From contig CAVPYB010000012.1 in assembly GCA_963709875.1 (NCBI GenBank), forward strand, positions 558,001-622,000: DNA of 64,000 bases. The letters are read 5' to 3'. The position numbers and the translations under genes were made by a program. Below the pieces are notes generated by a model. The model was not told where the DNA came from and searched no databases. It was given only the letters and a program-made list of their open reading frames with translations. This stretch comes from JAQBDA01 sp963709875. Its GTDB lineage: Bacteria > Chloroflexota > Anaerolineae > Anaerolineales > UBA4823. Of the stretch, positions 7,972-17,727 are shown piece by piece. How positions within the stretch are numbered: the first letter of the stretch is position 1; every line of letters begins with the position of its first letter.

Positions 7972-8210
7972 TCGATCAGCGATCGGATTAGTTCTGATCG
8001 ATCCATGCCAAGATGAGCAGACACATCTCTTAATACAGCATTCAGAGTCCCTGCTCGGAGTTGGCCATGTCGCGGGATTGTTACATGGTGTTCACCACCT
8101 CGCTGCGTGGTGAGGCGAATATGACTGCCGGACTGTCGGGTTGTTATATGGCCATAATTGCTCAAGAACTTGGCAAGCTCATCTCCGCTCAAATCACGCG
8201 GGAGCCTCAT
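7962..8210 (-). CDS. hicA: HicA-type mRNA interferase toxin
   Basis: An 82-residue basic protein with the HicA double-stranded RNA-binding-like fold: LPRDLSGDELAKFLSNYGH, then the catalytic-histidine region RQSGSHIRLTT and VTIPRHGQLRAGTLNAVLRDV. HicA toxins cleave mRNA without a ribosome and are held inactive by HicB. The gene overlaps the upstream hicB by 4 bp (coupled translation) and the downstream LLM gene by 10 bp. In this pair the antitoxin comes first. Confidence 0.85.
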   Translation of the reverse strand: MRLPRDLSGDELAKFLSNYGHITTRQSGSHIRLTTQRGGEHHVTIPRHGQLRAGTLNAVLRDVSAHLGMDRSELIRSLIDWR

Positions 8211-8416
8211 ACCAGTACCACCTCTTCTTTCACCAGGTGCAATCGGATAATAGAAGGCATACTCGCAGGTTCAAAATGACAACGCACAGCATCTTGAACA
8301 TTTACTTTCAGTTCGTCCCAACTATCGCCCTCTGTGAAAATCGAATGACCTAATGCATGAGATGTATACCCACCTTCGGGAGCTTCTTCAACCATAAAGA
8401 TGACTTCATTCACCAT
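8207..8416 (-). CDS. hicB: HicB-type antitoxin
   Basis: A 69-residue protein, MVNEVIFMVEEAPEGGYTSH onward, with the partial RNase-H-like HicB fold (EGGYTSHALGHSIFTEGDSWDEL, a pattern shared by HicB proteins). There is no C-terminal helix-turn-helix DNA-binding domain, so this is the short HicB form. AGGAG lies just upstream of the ATG at 8416, which is why this start is preferred to the ATG 63 bp further upstream. It overlaps hicA by 4 bp. Confidence 0.8.
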   Translation of the reverse strand: MVNEVIFMVEEAPEGGYTSHALGHSIFTEGDSWDELKVNVQDAVRCHFEPASMPSIIRLHLVKEEVVLV

Positions 8417-8451
8417 ACGATTACTCCTGATTACCAAATTCCATATTACTA

Positions 8452-9498
8452 CTAACTGAGTATATACGCCACCAGCCACTGGGTCGTAGCTGTGAGCGCC
8501 TCCAGGTGCGTGCGCTCGTAGTTGTGCGAGGCGTCCACGCCCGGGCCGATCAGCGCTACCGCCACATCACCGCCCGAGCGCCAGTATGCCTCGCCGTCCG
8601 ATCCGTAATACGGGTAGATGTCCACTTTGTATGGGATGCCGTTCGTCTCCGCCAGCTCGCGCATGCGCTGGCTCAGTGCATGATGGTAAGGCCCGCCCGA
8701 ATCCTTGACGCACAGTGTGGCATGGAATTCGTCAGAGGCTTGCCCGTCACCCACCGCGGCCATATCGATGGTGACCAACTCGGCCATCTCCGGCGGGAAG
8801 CCGACCGCCGCTCCGTGCCCCACCTCCTCGTAATTGCTGATGTGCAGCGTGATGGACTGGGCAGGCTTGAGCCCGGCGTCCTGCAGCGCCTTGACCGCCG
8901 CCAGCAGGCAGGCCACGCAGGCCTTGTCGTCCAGGTGCCGAGAGCGGATGAAACCCTCAGTAATCTCTAGGCGCGGGTCGAAAGCCACGAAGTCGCCCAC
9001 CTGGATGCCCAGATCACGCGTCTCATCCGCGCTTGTAGTGCGGGCGTCCAGGCGCACTTCGACATGCTCGTCGTCGCGCTTTGCGTCCGCCAGCTCGTTG
9101 CCGTACACGTGGTAAGAGGCCTTGGTCACCAGCAGCGAGCCGCGCACTTCCCCCCCACCGCTGGCAAATATCGTGCAGCCCTCGCCTTCGACAGTGTTCC
9201 AGGGGAAGCTGCCCACCTTGCTCAGCTTGAGCCGCCCGCTGGGCTTGATCTCCTTGACCATCGCCCCCAGCGTGTCGACGTGGGCGGTCAGGCCGCGCGG
9301 AGCGTCCTCTCGCTCGCCGTGCCAGGTCGCCACCAGCGCACCCTTGCGGTTCTGGCGCACCTCCAGAGCAGGGAACTCCCCCAGCTCCGCTTTGCAGTAG
9401 TCGATCGCCCGCTGGCAGTAGCCGGTCGGGCTGGGGATGTTGAGCAGGTCAGAGAGGATTCTCAGCAAGTAGTCGGTGTCGATGTCCGGTAGGGGCAT
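8452..9498 (-). CDS. M42-family aminopeptidase (glutamyl aminopeptidase/cellulase M type)
   Basis: A 348-residue dinuclear metallopeptidase. Metal ligands and catalytic residues appear in order: THE first His/Asp pair in LTAHVDTLG (about 70-75), the bridging Asp in RSRHLDDKACVACL (about 187), Glu pair in SNYEEVGHG (about 218), Asp in TIDMAAVGDG and the last His in GVDASHNYERTH (about 325). Enzymes of this family trim N-terminal residues of peptides as large tetrahedral complexes in the cytosol. The gene belongs to the leftward run between the thioesterase gene and hicBA. AGGAGA precedes the ATG. Confidence 0.9.
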   Translation of the reverse strand: MPLPDIDTDYLLRILSDLLNIPSPTGYCQRAIDYCKAELGEFPALEVRQNRKGALVATWHGEREDAPRGLTAHVDTLGAMVKEIKPSGRLKLSKVGSFPWNTVEGEGCTIFASGGGEVRGSLLVTKASYHVYGNELADAKRDDEHVEVRLDARTTSADETRDLGIQVGDFVAFDPRLEITEGFIRSRHLDDKACVACLLAAVKALQDAGLKPAQSITLHISNYEEVGHGAAVGFPPEMAELVTIDMAAVGDGQASDEFHATLCVKDSGGPYHHALSQRMRELAETNGIPYKVDIYPYYGSDGEAYWRSGGDVAVALIGPGVDASHNYERTHLEALTATTQWLVAYILS

Positions 9499-9514
9499 TT
9501 AGGTTCTCCTTAAA

Positions 9515-9630
9515 GATTGAAACACGAAGGTCGCAAAGAGATCACGAAGATTCTCCAGGATTTTTTGTATGCCGGTAGTCAACAATACTTCGTGATCCTT
9601 TGTGTATCCTTCGCGTCCTTCGTGTTAAAG
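9515..9630. repeat. Palindromic dispersed repeat (CACGAAGG...CCTTCGTG type)
   Basis: AACACGAAGGTCGCAAAG (from about 9520) with ATCACGAAG is mirrored by CTTCGTGATCCTTTG and CCTTCGCGTCCTTCGTGTT (to 9626). A similar fragment (CCACGAATAAGCACGAAAGG) lies near 10088. The right arm supplies the stop codon of the thioesterase gene. The element has no ORF and fills the gap between two genes. Confidence 0.6.
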
Positions 9631-10053
9631 ATCTCTCTCCAGATCTTCGAAATTCTGAATGGCCTCCCGCCAGCGGTCCGGCAAGGGGATGGTCTTACCC
9701 TCTCGGTAATCGTACGCCACCTGCACGCTGGAGCCATTCGCCAGCTCCTGCCCAGTCTGGATCTCCTCCAGGCGGTACTGCATGTCCAGGCTCTTGTTGC
9801 CCAGCCGCGAGACGCGCACCCCCGCCCTCACCCGGTCGGTGAAGCGGATCGGAATGAGGAAGGTGACCCGCGCCTCTGCCAGGATGAAGCCGACATCCAG
9901 GAAAGAAGTGGCGTCCCACAAACCCAGGTTTCTGATGTACTGCACGCGCGCCTGCTCCATATAGGTCATGAACTTGGCGTTGTTGACGTGCCCTTGCGGG
10001 TCCAGGTCGCCGTAGCGCACTTCGATGGGGTGGTAGAAGCGGAATTCGGTCAC
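9625..10053 (-). CDS. Acyl-CoA thioesterase, 4HBT/YbgC-like hotdog fold
   Basis: A 142-residue single hotdog-domain protein. The signature EVRYGDLDPQGHVNNAKF (about residues 10-27) carries the catalytic Asp and the following His-Val-Asn of the 4-hydroxybenzoyl-CoA thioesterase family, followed by YMEQARVQYIRNLG. Members hydrolyse acyl-CoA thioesters; the chain preference cannot be read from sequence. Its last residues and stop codon lie inside a dispersed repeat, so the C-terminus may have been remodelled. The 103 bp upstream (10054-10156) hold only a small ACCCATAATGGGT hairpin. Confidence 0.85.
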   Translation of the reverse strand: MTEFRFYHPIEVRYGDLDPQGHVNNAKFMTYMEQARVQYIRNLGLWDATSFLDVGFILAEARVTFLIPIRFTDRVRAGVRVSRLGNKSLDMQYRLEEIQTGQELANGSSVQVAYDYREGKTIPLPDRWREAIQNFEDLERDL

Positions 10054-10156
10054 ATCAGGATTATACCCGTTGAAGATCGTCAGCTATCCACGAATAAGCA
10101 CGAAAGGGTAGTTACCTGATGTCTCACCCATAATGGGTTTTTCTTCAGCCAGGTTC

Positions 10157-11392
10157 TCATGGCGCATCTCCCGGTTTGAAGTAAAATCTTGGCGGCAGAT
10201 ACATATCGACTGAATATTGGCCCCCGCCGATGATCTTATCACCAACTCTATCCTCTACCGTGACCGTTTGGAAGGCGCCATCCGGACCCTGGTAGACGAT
10301 CGTCTTGCCGTCCAGCAGCCACTCCGGCCATAAGCCACTGGCAACCGGGTTGATCTTGCCGTCGAAGTCGAGGGTGAATATCTGGTCCTCCAGCCCGTAA
10401 ACCGCCACCAAGTCCGACCTCGGAGAACAGGTTATCCTCTGCAAACCCATCGAATCCCCGTCCGTTTCCCCTTCCACCGGGGTCACATCCCCGCTGGCGA
10501 AATCGAAGATGAATAAGCCCGACAGCGCCTGCTCAGACGGGTCAGAAAAGCCGATCAAGAACAAGATCTTGCTCCCGTCGGTGGAAAAGATGGGCCAGGA
10601 ATGCACCTCGTCCTTGGCCTGGCTCAAGTAAACCAGCTTGCCGTCGGATGGATGCCAAAGAGCCAGCACCGTGAAGGCCAGCCCATCCGGCTCGACCATC
10701 TCGGGTGTGTAAGTCTCGACTGCCAGGCTGGAGCCGTCCGGCGACCAGGTGAAGCCCAACAAGACGCGCTCGACCCGGGCAAGCTCCTTGCCGCCCAGGT
10801 CGATGACCCTCAGGATATCGTCTTTATCGGTATAGGCGATCCTTTCGACGGTTGGGGACCAGGCGGCTGAGTTCGCCGTGTGATCCGTGGTTAGCTGGGT
10901 TGATTGGTTGGTGTACACATCCAGGTACCACAAGTCGGTCGTGTCGCTGTGGTACTCCGCCTGCTGCACCCTGCCTCTGCCGTACAGGAGCTTTGTGCCG
11001 TCGCGGTTCCAGCCGAAGATCACCGGTACGTCGCCGCTCTCGGTGAGTGGCTGGTATTTATCCGCCTCTGTCAAGTAAATATCTCCATTTGCCAATATGG
11101 CCGCTGTGCTAAGCAATATTGGTTGTTCCTCTGGAGATGACTGCATTGCAGTAGTCGTGATCGATGGTAAGCCTTTTGGTACATCTGTCAGTGTTGAGAT
11201 AAGTGATGGAGTTGAGGTCGAGGAATCGACCGTCCCAGTGGACGGCAGAATTGTGGCAGTCTGGAGCATTGTTCCTGTATTGCTAGATTCCGGATGAGTG
11301 AAGACATTGAACACAAGTATCAAGCCAGCAAACAGCAGCCCTATCAATAAGAATACGAACAAAGCGGATACAAAGGACCTGGTTCTTCCCAC
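10157..11392 (-). CDS. Membrane-anchored TolB-like beta-propeller protein
   Basis: A GTG start at 11392 is chosen because GGAGGG lies 5 bases upstream; earlier in-frame ATGs would run into the divergent gene's promoter. The 411-residue product has one N-terminal membrane helix (SFVSALFVFLLIGLLFAGLI), a Ser/Thr-rich linker to about residue 75, then repeated propeller blades of WD40/TolB type: GWNRDGTKLLYG, AAWSPTVERIAYTD, GFTWSPDGSSLAVET, PIFSTDGSKILFL and PEWLLDGKTIVY. It is exported with the propeller outside. No enzyme motif is present; ligand or partner is unknown. Anaerolineae often carry several such proteins. Confidence 0.75.
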   Translation of the reverse strand: MGRTRSFVSALFVFLLIGLLFAGLILVFNVFTHPESSNTGTMLQTATILPSTGTVDSSTSTPSLISTLTDVPKGLPSITTTAMQSSPEEQPILLSTAAILANGDIYLTEADKYQPLTESGDVPVIFGWNRDGTKLLYGRGRVQQAEYHSDTTDLWYLDVYTNQSTQLTTDHTANSAAWSPTVERIAYTDKDDILRVIDLGGKELARVERVLLGFTWSPDGSSLAVETYTPEMVEPDGLAFTVLALWHPSDGKLVYLSQAKDEVHSWPIFSTDGSKILFLIGFSDPSEQALSGLFIFDFASGDVTPVEGETDGDSMGLQRITCSPRSDLVAVYGLEDQIFTLDFDGKINPVASGLWPEWLLDGKTIVYQGPDGAFQTVTVEDRVGDKIIGGGQYSVDMYLPPRFYFKPGDAP

Positions 11393-11537
11393 ATTTCCCT
11401 CCAGAACGCATATCCAGATAGACATAATCATTATCGCGCAATTTTCAGCCCTTAATAGTATTAGTTCAGCTGAGCACCTGATCCTTAGCAGAATATGAAT
11501 CACTGCTCCGCATACACATCTCCTCCCCCACCTGCGG

Positions 11538-11543
11538 TATAAT
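11538..11543 (+). promoter_or_regulatory. -10 box giving a probably leaderless mRNA
   Basis: A perfect TATAAT lies only 7 bases before the ATG at 11551. Transcription would start on or next to that ATG, so the mRNA would be leaderless. The -35 region is weak. Confidence 0.5.
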
Positions 11544-11550
11544 GCGGCGC

Positions 11551-13119
11551 ATGGAAAACAACGAATTCGATGAAACACGACCTTACCCGGTACCTCCCGA
11601 GGAGGAGGACGCTGGTCCAGACCCAGAAATCACCCTGCCCACCCGGGTGGGCCCGCCCGAACCCGAAGCGGATGACCCGGCGCAGACAATGCTCCTACAC
11701 CTGGAGGAGATGACCGCTTCCGGCTCCAACTCCGGATACGAAGAGACCATTCCACCGCCGCCCACCCAGCCGGCGGATGAAACCGACCCGGGGGAGATGA
11801 CCGTCCCTACCCGCGTGGAGCAGCCTGCCGACGCCCCGGATGCCGGGGACACTCCTGCTGATGATGATGATGAGCGAGTTGAGATCCAGGATGGCGAGAT
11901 CATCGCAGCCTCCAGCACAGATGAAATGCCGTCCAGCAATGAAGCACCGCCCACGCCGCCCTATGATCCCGCAGCGACCCCACCGGCAGCCCCCAAGCGC
12001 CCCTCCCCCCTGCGCTGGATCGCTCTGATCGGCGTGCTGGTGCTGGTGCTGATCGCGGCAGGCAGCGCCTACGCCGGCTACCAGTCGGGCATCAGCCAGC
12101 GCACCGGCGCCGAATCCGTGCAGATCGCCCAGCAAGTGCAGGAGCAATTCGAGCTGGGCGTGCAGGACATGCAAGCCCGGCGCTTCGACCTGGCGCGCCA
12201 GCGCTTCGAGTACGTCATCGAGCACGACCCCAGCTACCCCGGTGTGACCGAGAAGCTGGCCGAAGTGCTGCTGAGCATGAACTCGACCGCCACCCCCACA
12301 ATCGCCCCGACACCGACCGTCACCCCCACGCCGGATACGCGCGGCGTCGACGAGCTTCACAGCCAGGCGCAAGAGCACCTCTCCAACAGCGAGTGGACCC
12401 TGGCAATCGATACGCTGCTCGCCCTGCGCAAGGCCGACCCGATGTTCCAGCCGGTCTGGGTAGACGGCGGGCTGTACGTGGCATACATCAACCGCGGGCG
12501 GGATAAGATCCTGCGCGACAGCGACCTGGAGGGCGGCATGTACGACCTGAGGCAGGCCGAGCAGATCGGGCCGCTGGACGCCAACTCCAAGAGCTACCAG
12601 ACCTGGGCGCGCCTGTACATCACCGGGGCCAGCTTCTGGGAGCTGGACTGGGCGCAGGTGGTTTACTACTTCGCCCAGATACAGCCGGCACTGCCCAACC
12701 TGCGCGACGGCTCCGGCTGGACCGCCACCGAGCGCCTGCGCCTGGGCTATGCCGGATACGGGGATTTCCTGGCGGAGAACGGTGATGCCTGCGTGGCAGT
12801 GGAGCAGTTCGAATTATCCCTCCAATTAGGCACCGACCCGCTGGTCGAGGAAGCCTGGACTGCCGCACTGGAAGCCTGCGACGGCAAGGATCGGGACGAC
12901 GACGATGGCAATTCTGACTCCAGCTCGCAGCCGGCTGTCACGGATACTCCCCCGGTTGAGACCGCCCCACCCCAGGCGGAGCCGACAGCCACTCAGCCCG
13001 CACCCACACAGCCGCAACCGACCGAAGCACCACCCACCCAGCCACCGCCGACCGAAGCACCACCCACGGAGCCGCCTCCCACCGAAGCCCTACCTCCTGA
13101 GGCAACCGCGACCCCCTAG
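11551..13119 (+). CDS. Single-pass membrane protein with TPR-like extracellular region
   Basis: About 522 residues. Residues 1-150 are acidic and proline-rich with repeated TLPTRV/TVPTRV and ETRPYP/EETIPP phrases. One membrane helix follows (WIALIGVLVLVLIAAGSAYAG), then TPR-like helices (QFELGVQDMQARRFDLARQR and later AEVLLSMNS, ELHSQAQEHLSNSEWTLAID). The C-terminal 70 residues are a Pro/Thr/Glu repeat (PTEAPPT units). The acidic N-terminus with threonines beside E and P could be phosphorylated by Ser/Thr kinases, by analogy with FHA-recognised pTQ/pTR tails; that is inference. The ATG at 11551 is favoured over 11542 because 11542 lies inside the -10 box. Confidence 0.65.
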   Translation: MENNEFDETRPYPVPPEEEDAGPDPEITLPTRVGPPEPEADDPAQTMLLHLEEMTASGSNSGYEETIPPPPTQPADETDPGEMTVPTRVEQPADAPDAGDTPADDDDERVEIQDGEIIAASSTDEMPSSNEAPPTPPYDPAATPPAAPKRPSPLRWIALIGVLVLVLIAAGSAYAGYQSGISQRTGAESVQIAQQVQEQFELGVQDMQARRFDLARQRFEYVIEHDPSYPGVTEKLAEVLLSMNSTATPTIAPTPTVTPTPDTRGVDELHSQAQEHLSNSEWTLAIDTLLALRKADPMFQPVWVDGGLYVAYINRGRDKILRDSDLEGGMYDLRQAEQIGPLDANSKSYQTWARLYITGASFWELDWAQVVYYFAQIQPALPNLRDGSGWTATERLRLGYAGYGDFLAENGDACVAVEQFELSLQLGTDPLVEEAWTAALEACDGKDRDDDDGNSDSSSQPAVTDTPPVETAPPQAEPTATQPAPTQPQPTEAPPTQPPPTEAPPTEPPPTEALPPEATATP

Positions 13120-13122
13120 TCC

Positions 13123-13629
13123 ATGACCCCTCCGTTCTGGGCATTGAGCCTGGTCTACTGGCTGCACATGCTCGCCACCGTGGTCTGGATCGGCGGTCTG
13201 GCAGCCGTGGTGCTGCTGGTGCTTCCAGCAGCCCGCAGGTCGCTGGACGCCCCGGCATACGCTGCACTGCTGGTCGCCCTCCAGCGTCGCCTCGACCCGC
13301 TGGGCTGGATCAGCCTGCTGGTGCTGGTCGGCACCGGCCTGTTCCAGATGAGCGCCAGCCCGAACTACCAGGGCTTCCTGGCGGTCAGCAACCGCTGGGC
13401 AGCCGCCATCCTGGTCAAGCACCTGGTCTTCTTGCTCATGATCGGCGTGAGCGCCTATCTCACCTGGGGTCTCATGCCCCACCTGGGGCGCGTCGCCCTG
13501 CGGCAGTCGCGCGGCCTGGATGCGCCCGAAGCGGAGAGATTACAGCGCCGGGAGATATCCCTGATGCGTATCAATTTGCTCTTAGGTGCGCTCGTCCTGG
13601 CCCTGACAGCGATCGCAAGGGTATCGTAA
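13123..13629 (+). CDS. CopD-family integral membrane protein
   Basis: A 168-residue protein with four hydrophobic helices. The first contains the CopD signature YWLHMLATVVWIGGLAAVVL, with His in helix one, and a second His lies in ILVKHLVFLLMIG. CopD-like proteins are linked with copper or heme handling in the membrane, but the exact role of short solitary versions is unknown. It begins 3 bp after the preceding stop codon, so the two genes are probably co-transcribed, and it ends just before a strong bidirectional terminator. Confidence 0.7.
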   Translation: MTPPFWALSLVYWLHMLATVVWIGGLAAVVLLVLPAARRSLDAPAYAALLVALQRRLDPLGWISLLVLVGTGLFQMSASPNYQGFLAVSNRWAAAILVKHLVFLLMIGVSAYLTWGLMPHLGRVALRQSRGLDAPEAERLQRREISLMRINLLLGALVLALTAIARVS

Positions 13630-13638
13630 AGTGATGAG

Positions 13639-13690
13639 TTTGGTGTATATTTCGGGCGCTTCTGCCCGAAATATACACCAAATTTTTATT
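13639..13690. terminator. Strong bidirectional terminator
   Basis: A perfect 19-bp stem (13639-13657 with 13664-13682) around a GCTTCT loop, flanked by A and T runs on both sides. It separates the rightward CopD gene from the leftward glycosyltransferase gene. Confidence 0.9.
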
Positions 13691-15223
13691 TAAGGGCGGG
13701 GAGAAAAGTAAAACTCGTCCGGTTCGTCAGGATAGTAATAAATAATCGTGCGTTCGGGGAAGTCCGCCGCCAGGGCTGCGTCTGCCCTTGGGCCACGGGC
13801 AAAGGTGAAGATGAAGGGCGTGTCCAAGACGGGGTCCTGCAGCTCGAGTAATGCACCGTACTCCGTCCAGTGATCGGGGTGCACGATGACCAGCGCCGGG
13901 GTCAGTTCCTGCGCTTCCTGGGTCAGGAACGGCGCCAGGCGAGCGCGCGAGATGCCGTACAGCGCATGCATCCCTCCCACCCTCAGCGGCACGTAATAGA
14001 TCAGGTTCAGGCTGACCAGCAGCGCCACCAGGGCGGTGACCGCCAGCGGGCGCAGGCGCCTGCGCCCAAGGTACTGCTGCCACGTTTGTTCGGGGGTGAT
14101 CGGCCAGCCAGCCAGCAGGGCGATACCCGCCGCGCTGAGAATGGTCAGGCTGTACAGCCCTTCGTAATAGTAGCGCGGCCCGGTCAGCCAGGAGCCAATC
14201 CAGTACGCCAGGTAGACCAGCACCAGGCTGGGATAGACACTCCCCACCAGCAAGCCCCTCCACAGCCGGTAGCGCAGCACTGCCAGCACGCCGAACGGCA
14301 GGAACAGCCACGAAAACCTGGCCCAGCCGAACAAATCGTGCCAGCCCACCCACAAGCTGAATTCGGTATTGACCTGCGCCTGGCGCAGGGTGTGGCCGGC
14401 TTCTCTGCGCCCCACTCCGGGGCCGAAGCCGACCTTGTCGTACTCCCACCACAGGGTGTACGGGTTCAAGGCTGCGTCACCGGTCAAGGCGAATTGCCAC
14501 AGGAAGTGCAGCGCCACGAAGAAGAGCACGATCAGCCCGAAGACCACCAGACGCCAGCGCCCCTGCCTGTCCGTACGGAACAGCAAGTACAGCCCGTGCA
14601 GCGCAAACGGCAGCAGCACGCCCACCGCGGTCATCGGGCGGGTGCTGATCAGCAGCCCCATGCTCAGCGCGGCGGTAGTGATCGCCAGCCAGGGCCAGTA
14701 ATCGGGCTTAGTTTTAGCACCTTCGGTATCCCAGGCATCCAGCCACGCCAACGCAAAGGCCGCGCTCGAGGAACAGTCCCAGCGGGTGCGAGAGCAGCGT
14801 GCCGGTGTTCATCAAGAAGAAGGGTGAGGTCAGCATCAAGCCCGCCGCCAGCAGCCCGACCGTGCTGCCAAAGACGCGCTGCCCCAGCCGGTAGGTCAGC
14901 CAGACCGCCGCTCCAGACAGCAGGGCATTGACCAGCGGCCGCACCCCCAGCAGCACCCCAAACGCCAGCGTGACCGGCCAGCCCAGCGGGTATTTCCCGA
15001 ACCTCTGACCTTCGTAATCGACTACGAAAGGCACCAGGAAGCTCTTCGGGTGAGGTGGAGAAGGCAGCGTCAGATGACCTTCAGCGATCGCCTGCGCCTG
15101 CCAGACGTAGGCGGCTTCGTCCTCGATATGTGCCATGCCTTCGTAGATGCGTGTCGCGATCAGCCAGCCGGCCAGGACAGCCAGCAGACTCAGGAGCAGG
15201 GCAATGCGATCGGGGCGTGACAT
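13690..15223 (-). CDS. Polytopic glycosyltransferase (GT39/ArnT-like), frameshifted
   Basis: Two overlapping frames form one protein of about 510 residues. The N-terminal part (14714-15223) has a first helix, then IEDEAAYVWQAQAIAEG, the Asp-Glu pair after TM1 that is typical of GT-C enzymes, and YPLGWPVTLAFGVLLG. The C-terminal part (13690-14751) carries further helices and a soluble tail (ALVIVHPDHWTEYGALLELQ). The switch occurs near 14755, where one extra base interrupts a stretch reading SSSAAFALAWLDAW in the correct frame. GT-C enzymes transfer sugars from polyprenyl-phosphate donors at the outer membrane face. The acceptor is unknown. Confidence 0.7.
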
Positions 15224-15241
15224 CTCTGTTTTGCTGCTTAA

Positions 15242-16285
15242 CTAAGCCTGGATGACCCCCAGGGCTTCCAGGGCTGCGGGGTGCAGCCGCGAATTCGATG
15301 CCAGAACGCCGCGGTTGTGCGCCAGTGTGCGACCAGCGGAGAAATCCAGGGCTTTGCCGTGCAGGTCGGTGATCTTGCCGCCGGCCTCCTGCACCACCAG
15401 CGATCCCGCTGCCTGGTCCCAGATTTTCTCCCGGTAATCCGGCTTTGCCGGCGAGAGCAGGCGCAGCAGCAGGTCCCCCATGCCCGCCGCCAGTAAGGCA
15501 TATTTGGCCTGGCTGTCCATCCGCACCGGCTGCGCCTGGATTCCGGCCGCGTGGGCGAACTCGGCGATCTGGTCCAGGTTGGTGTGCCCGGCTTCGAAGG
15601 AGCGCAGCAGGCGGGCATCCTGCAGGTCATCCCGCCTGGATGCGTGCAGACGGCGGAACTCTCCCGGCTCGCTGAGCGAGGTCGCCCAGGTCCCCTGCCC
15701 GCGCTGGGCCAGCACCAGCAGACCGGCCCTGCCCATCTCGACCGCCAGCGGCGGGGAGTAAAGTCCGGCAGGGACATTCCCGGCAAGTGCCAGGTTTGGG
15801 CAGCCAAGCACGCCGATCTGCACCTGTCCATCCACCACCAGCGCCAGCGCCGCCGCGTACTGGTCGCCGCGCAGGAAGCCCTTGGTGCCGTCGATCGGGT
15901 CCAGCGTCCAAAAACGACCCGCTGGCTCGCCTGCACCGCGCTCGATCCAGTCGCAGACCGCCTCCGGGGTGGCCTGGGGGATATTGCCCCTCACGAAGCG
16001 GGCGACCTGCCCGAGCAGCGAATCTTCGCTCACCCCATTACCATCCAGGCCTGAAAGCAGACCTGCCGACTCCTCTTCGGCAACCAGCGCGTCGGCGGGA
16101 AATGTGTATTCCAGCAGGTACGCCACCAGCGCCTGCGAGGCGTAATCGGCCACCGTGACCGGCGAGCGGTCATCCTTGGTCAGGGCAGGCGTGACCATCT
16201 CCATCTGGATGTTTTTCACCAGCAGGGATGCACTGCGTACAGCCTGCAGAGCGAAAATGATCTCGGGGGCGGCGGTATCGATCAT
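15242..16285 (-). CDS. 3'(2'),5'-bisphosphate nucleotidase / IMPase family (CysQ-like)
   Basis: A 347-residue phosphatase of the inositol monophosphatase fold. Metal-binding motifs are clear: VAEEES (about residues 68-73), WTLDPIDGTKGFLRGDQYAA (about 122-141) and, near the C-terminus, WDQAAGSLVVQEAGGKITDL. DPIDGTKGFLRG resembles Hal2/BPNT enzymes, which hydrolyse PAP left from sulfate assimilation, more than plain IMPase. It overlaps the upstream rimO gene by 4 bp and lies 18 bp from the glycosyltransferase gene, so the genes are probably one leftward operon. Confidence 0.85.
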   Translation of the reverse strand: MIDTAAPEIIFALQAVRSASLLVKNIQMEMVTPALTKDDRSPVTVADYASQALVAYLLEYTFPADALVAEEESAGLLSGLDGNGVSEDSLLGQVARFVRGNIPQATPEAVCDWIERGAGEPAGRFWTLDPIDGTKGFLRGDQYAAALALVVDGQVQIGVLGCPNLALAGNVPAGLYSPPLAVEMGRAGLLVLAQRGQGTWATSLSEPGEFRRLHASRRDDLQDARLLRSFEAGHTNLDQIAEFAHAAGIQAQPVRMDSQAKYALLAAGMGDLLLRLLSPAKPDYREKIWDQAAGSLVVQEAGGKITDLHGKALDFSAGRTLAHNRGVLASNSRLHPAALEALGVIQA

Positions 16286-17710
16286 GGGTGTTCCGACCTC
16301 TTAGGCTGGACATCCGGGATGACGATGACCGGCGGCTGGCGCTCTACTACGCCCGTAAGGTCGTATGCCATCGCGCCGCTGATGCGCACCGGCACCATCT
16401 CGCCAGCCGGGACTTCACCCTCGATGATCACCATGCCATCGATCTCCGGCGCATCGCGATATGAGCGCCCCAGCGATATGACCTCATCCGGGAGCGGGAT
16501 GCCATCCTCGGTCTCCACCTCACCGTGCCCCTCAACCAGCACGGGCAGGGTCCTGCCGACGTACGACTGGTTGCGCTCCAGGGAGATGCCCTGCTGGAGC
16601 TGCATCAGCCGCTCCCAGCGCTCCTGCTTCACTTCCGTCGGGATCGGGTCGCCCAGCGGCTCGCTGGTTGTGCCGGGCTCGAACGAGAATTGGAAGGCTC
16701 CCACCCGGTCGAAGCGAATCTCCTGGATGAAATCCAACAGTGTCTGGAACTCCTCCTCGGTCTCGCCCGGATAGCCGACGATAAAGGTGGTGCGCAGCGC
16801 CAGGTCGGGGATAGCTGTCCGCATCTTCTCCAGTGTGCGCTGCACCCAATCCGATGTTAGCCGGGCGGCGCATGCGGCGCAGCGTCGGCAGGGTGGGCGT
16901 GCTGCAGCGGCATATCCAGATAGGGCAGGATCTGCGGCTGGGTCGCCATCACTTCGATCAGGCGGTCGGTGACGTAGCCGGGATAGGCATACATGATGCG
17001 CATCCAGTCCATATCCGGGACGGCATCCACCAGCGCCTCCAGCAGCAGCGCCAGCCCGTCCTTGATGCCCAGGTCGTGCCCGTAATCGGTGGTGTCCTGG
17101 GCGATCAGTATCAGCTCGCGTACACCTTGCTCGCGCAGAAGGCGCGCTTCGTCCAGGATCGCCTCCAGCGGGCGGCTGACCGCGGTGCCTTTGATCAGCG
17201 GGATGGCACAGAAGGCGCACGGTCGGCGGCAGCCATCCGCGATCTTGAGATAGGCGCTGGCACCCTGAACGGCGTCGCGGAAAGCGCCCTTTTCGTCGAC
17301 GCCGACGGTTGGTGCCTCCGGCAGGTGGTAGAGCGGCTCCGGGTGGTCCCCAAGGCGCAGCTGTCCTACCACGTCCACGATGTCCATCCAGCGGCGGGTG
17401 CCGAGGATGCCGTCGATGCCTGGGACCTGGCGCGCCACCTCTGCGCCGTAGCGCTGGGTCAGGCAGCCGGCAGCGATCAACGTCTGCCCTTTGCGCTTCA
17501 GGGCAGCCAGCTCGCTCAAGCACCTGCAGCGACTTCTTCCTTCGCCGGGCCGATGAACCCACACGTGTTGACGATCAAGACGCTGGCAGCTTCGGACGTG
17601 CCTACAGGCTGGTATCCCGATCTAACCAATAACTGCGCCATCGACTCGGAATTCACCGTGTTCTTTGCGCACCCCAGCGATACCAGGTGGAAAGTTTTTT
17701 CAGTCTTCAT
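16282..17710 (-). CDS. rimO: Ribosomal protein S12 methylthiotransferase RimO, frameshifted
   Basis: Three frame segments join into a full RimO. Residues 1-60 hold the N-terminal cluster domain (LVSLGCAKNTVNSE, LIVNTCGFI). The middle segment (to about 16870) has AAGCLTQRYG, the radical-SAM motif CRRPCAFC and DTTDYGHDLG. The last segment has TTFIVGYPGETEEEFQTLLD, FSFEPGT and a C-terminal TRAM domain. RimO adds a methylthio group to Asp89 of ribosomal protein S12 using two 4Fe-4S clusters. Frameshifts lie near 17520 and 16870. Since every domain is conserved, sequencing error is likelier than decay. Its stop overlaps the CysQ-like start (ATGA). Confidence 0.85.
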
Positions 17711-17727
17711 CCTTCATCCTTGATCTT

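Noticed and set aside
13870..14931. Rightward open frame of 353 codons opposite the glycosyltransferase gene
   Set aside because: Glutamine/arginine-rich shadow frame of a membrane protein gene, no domain.
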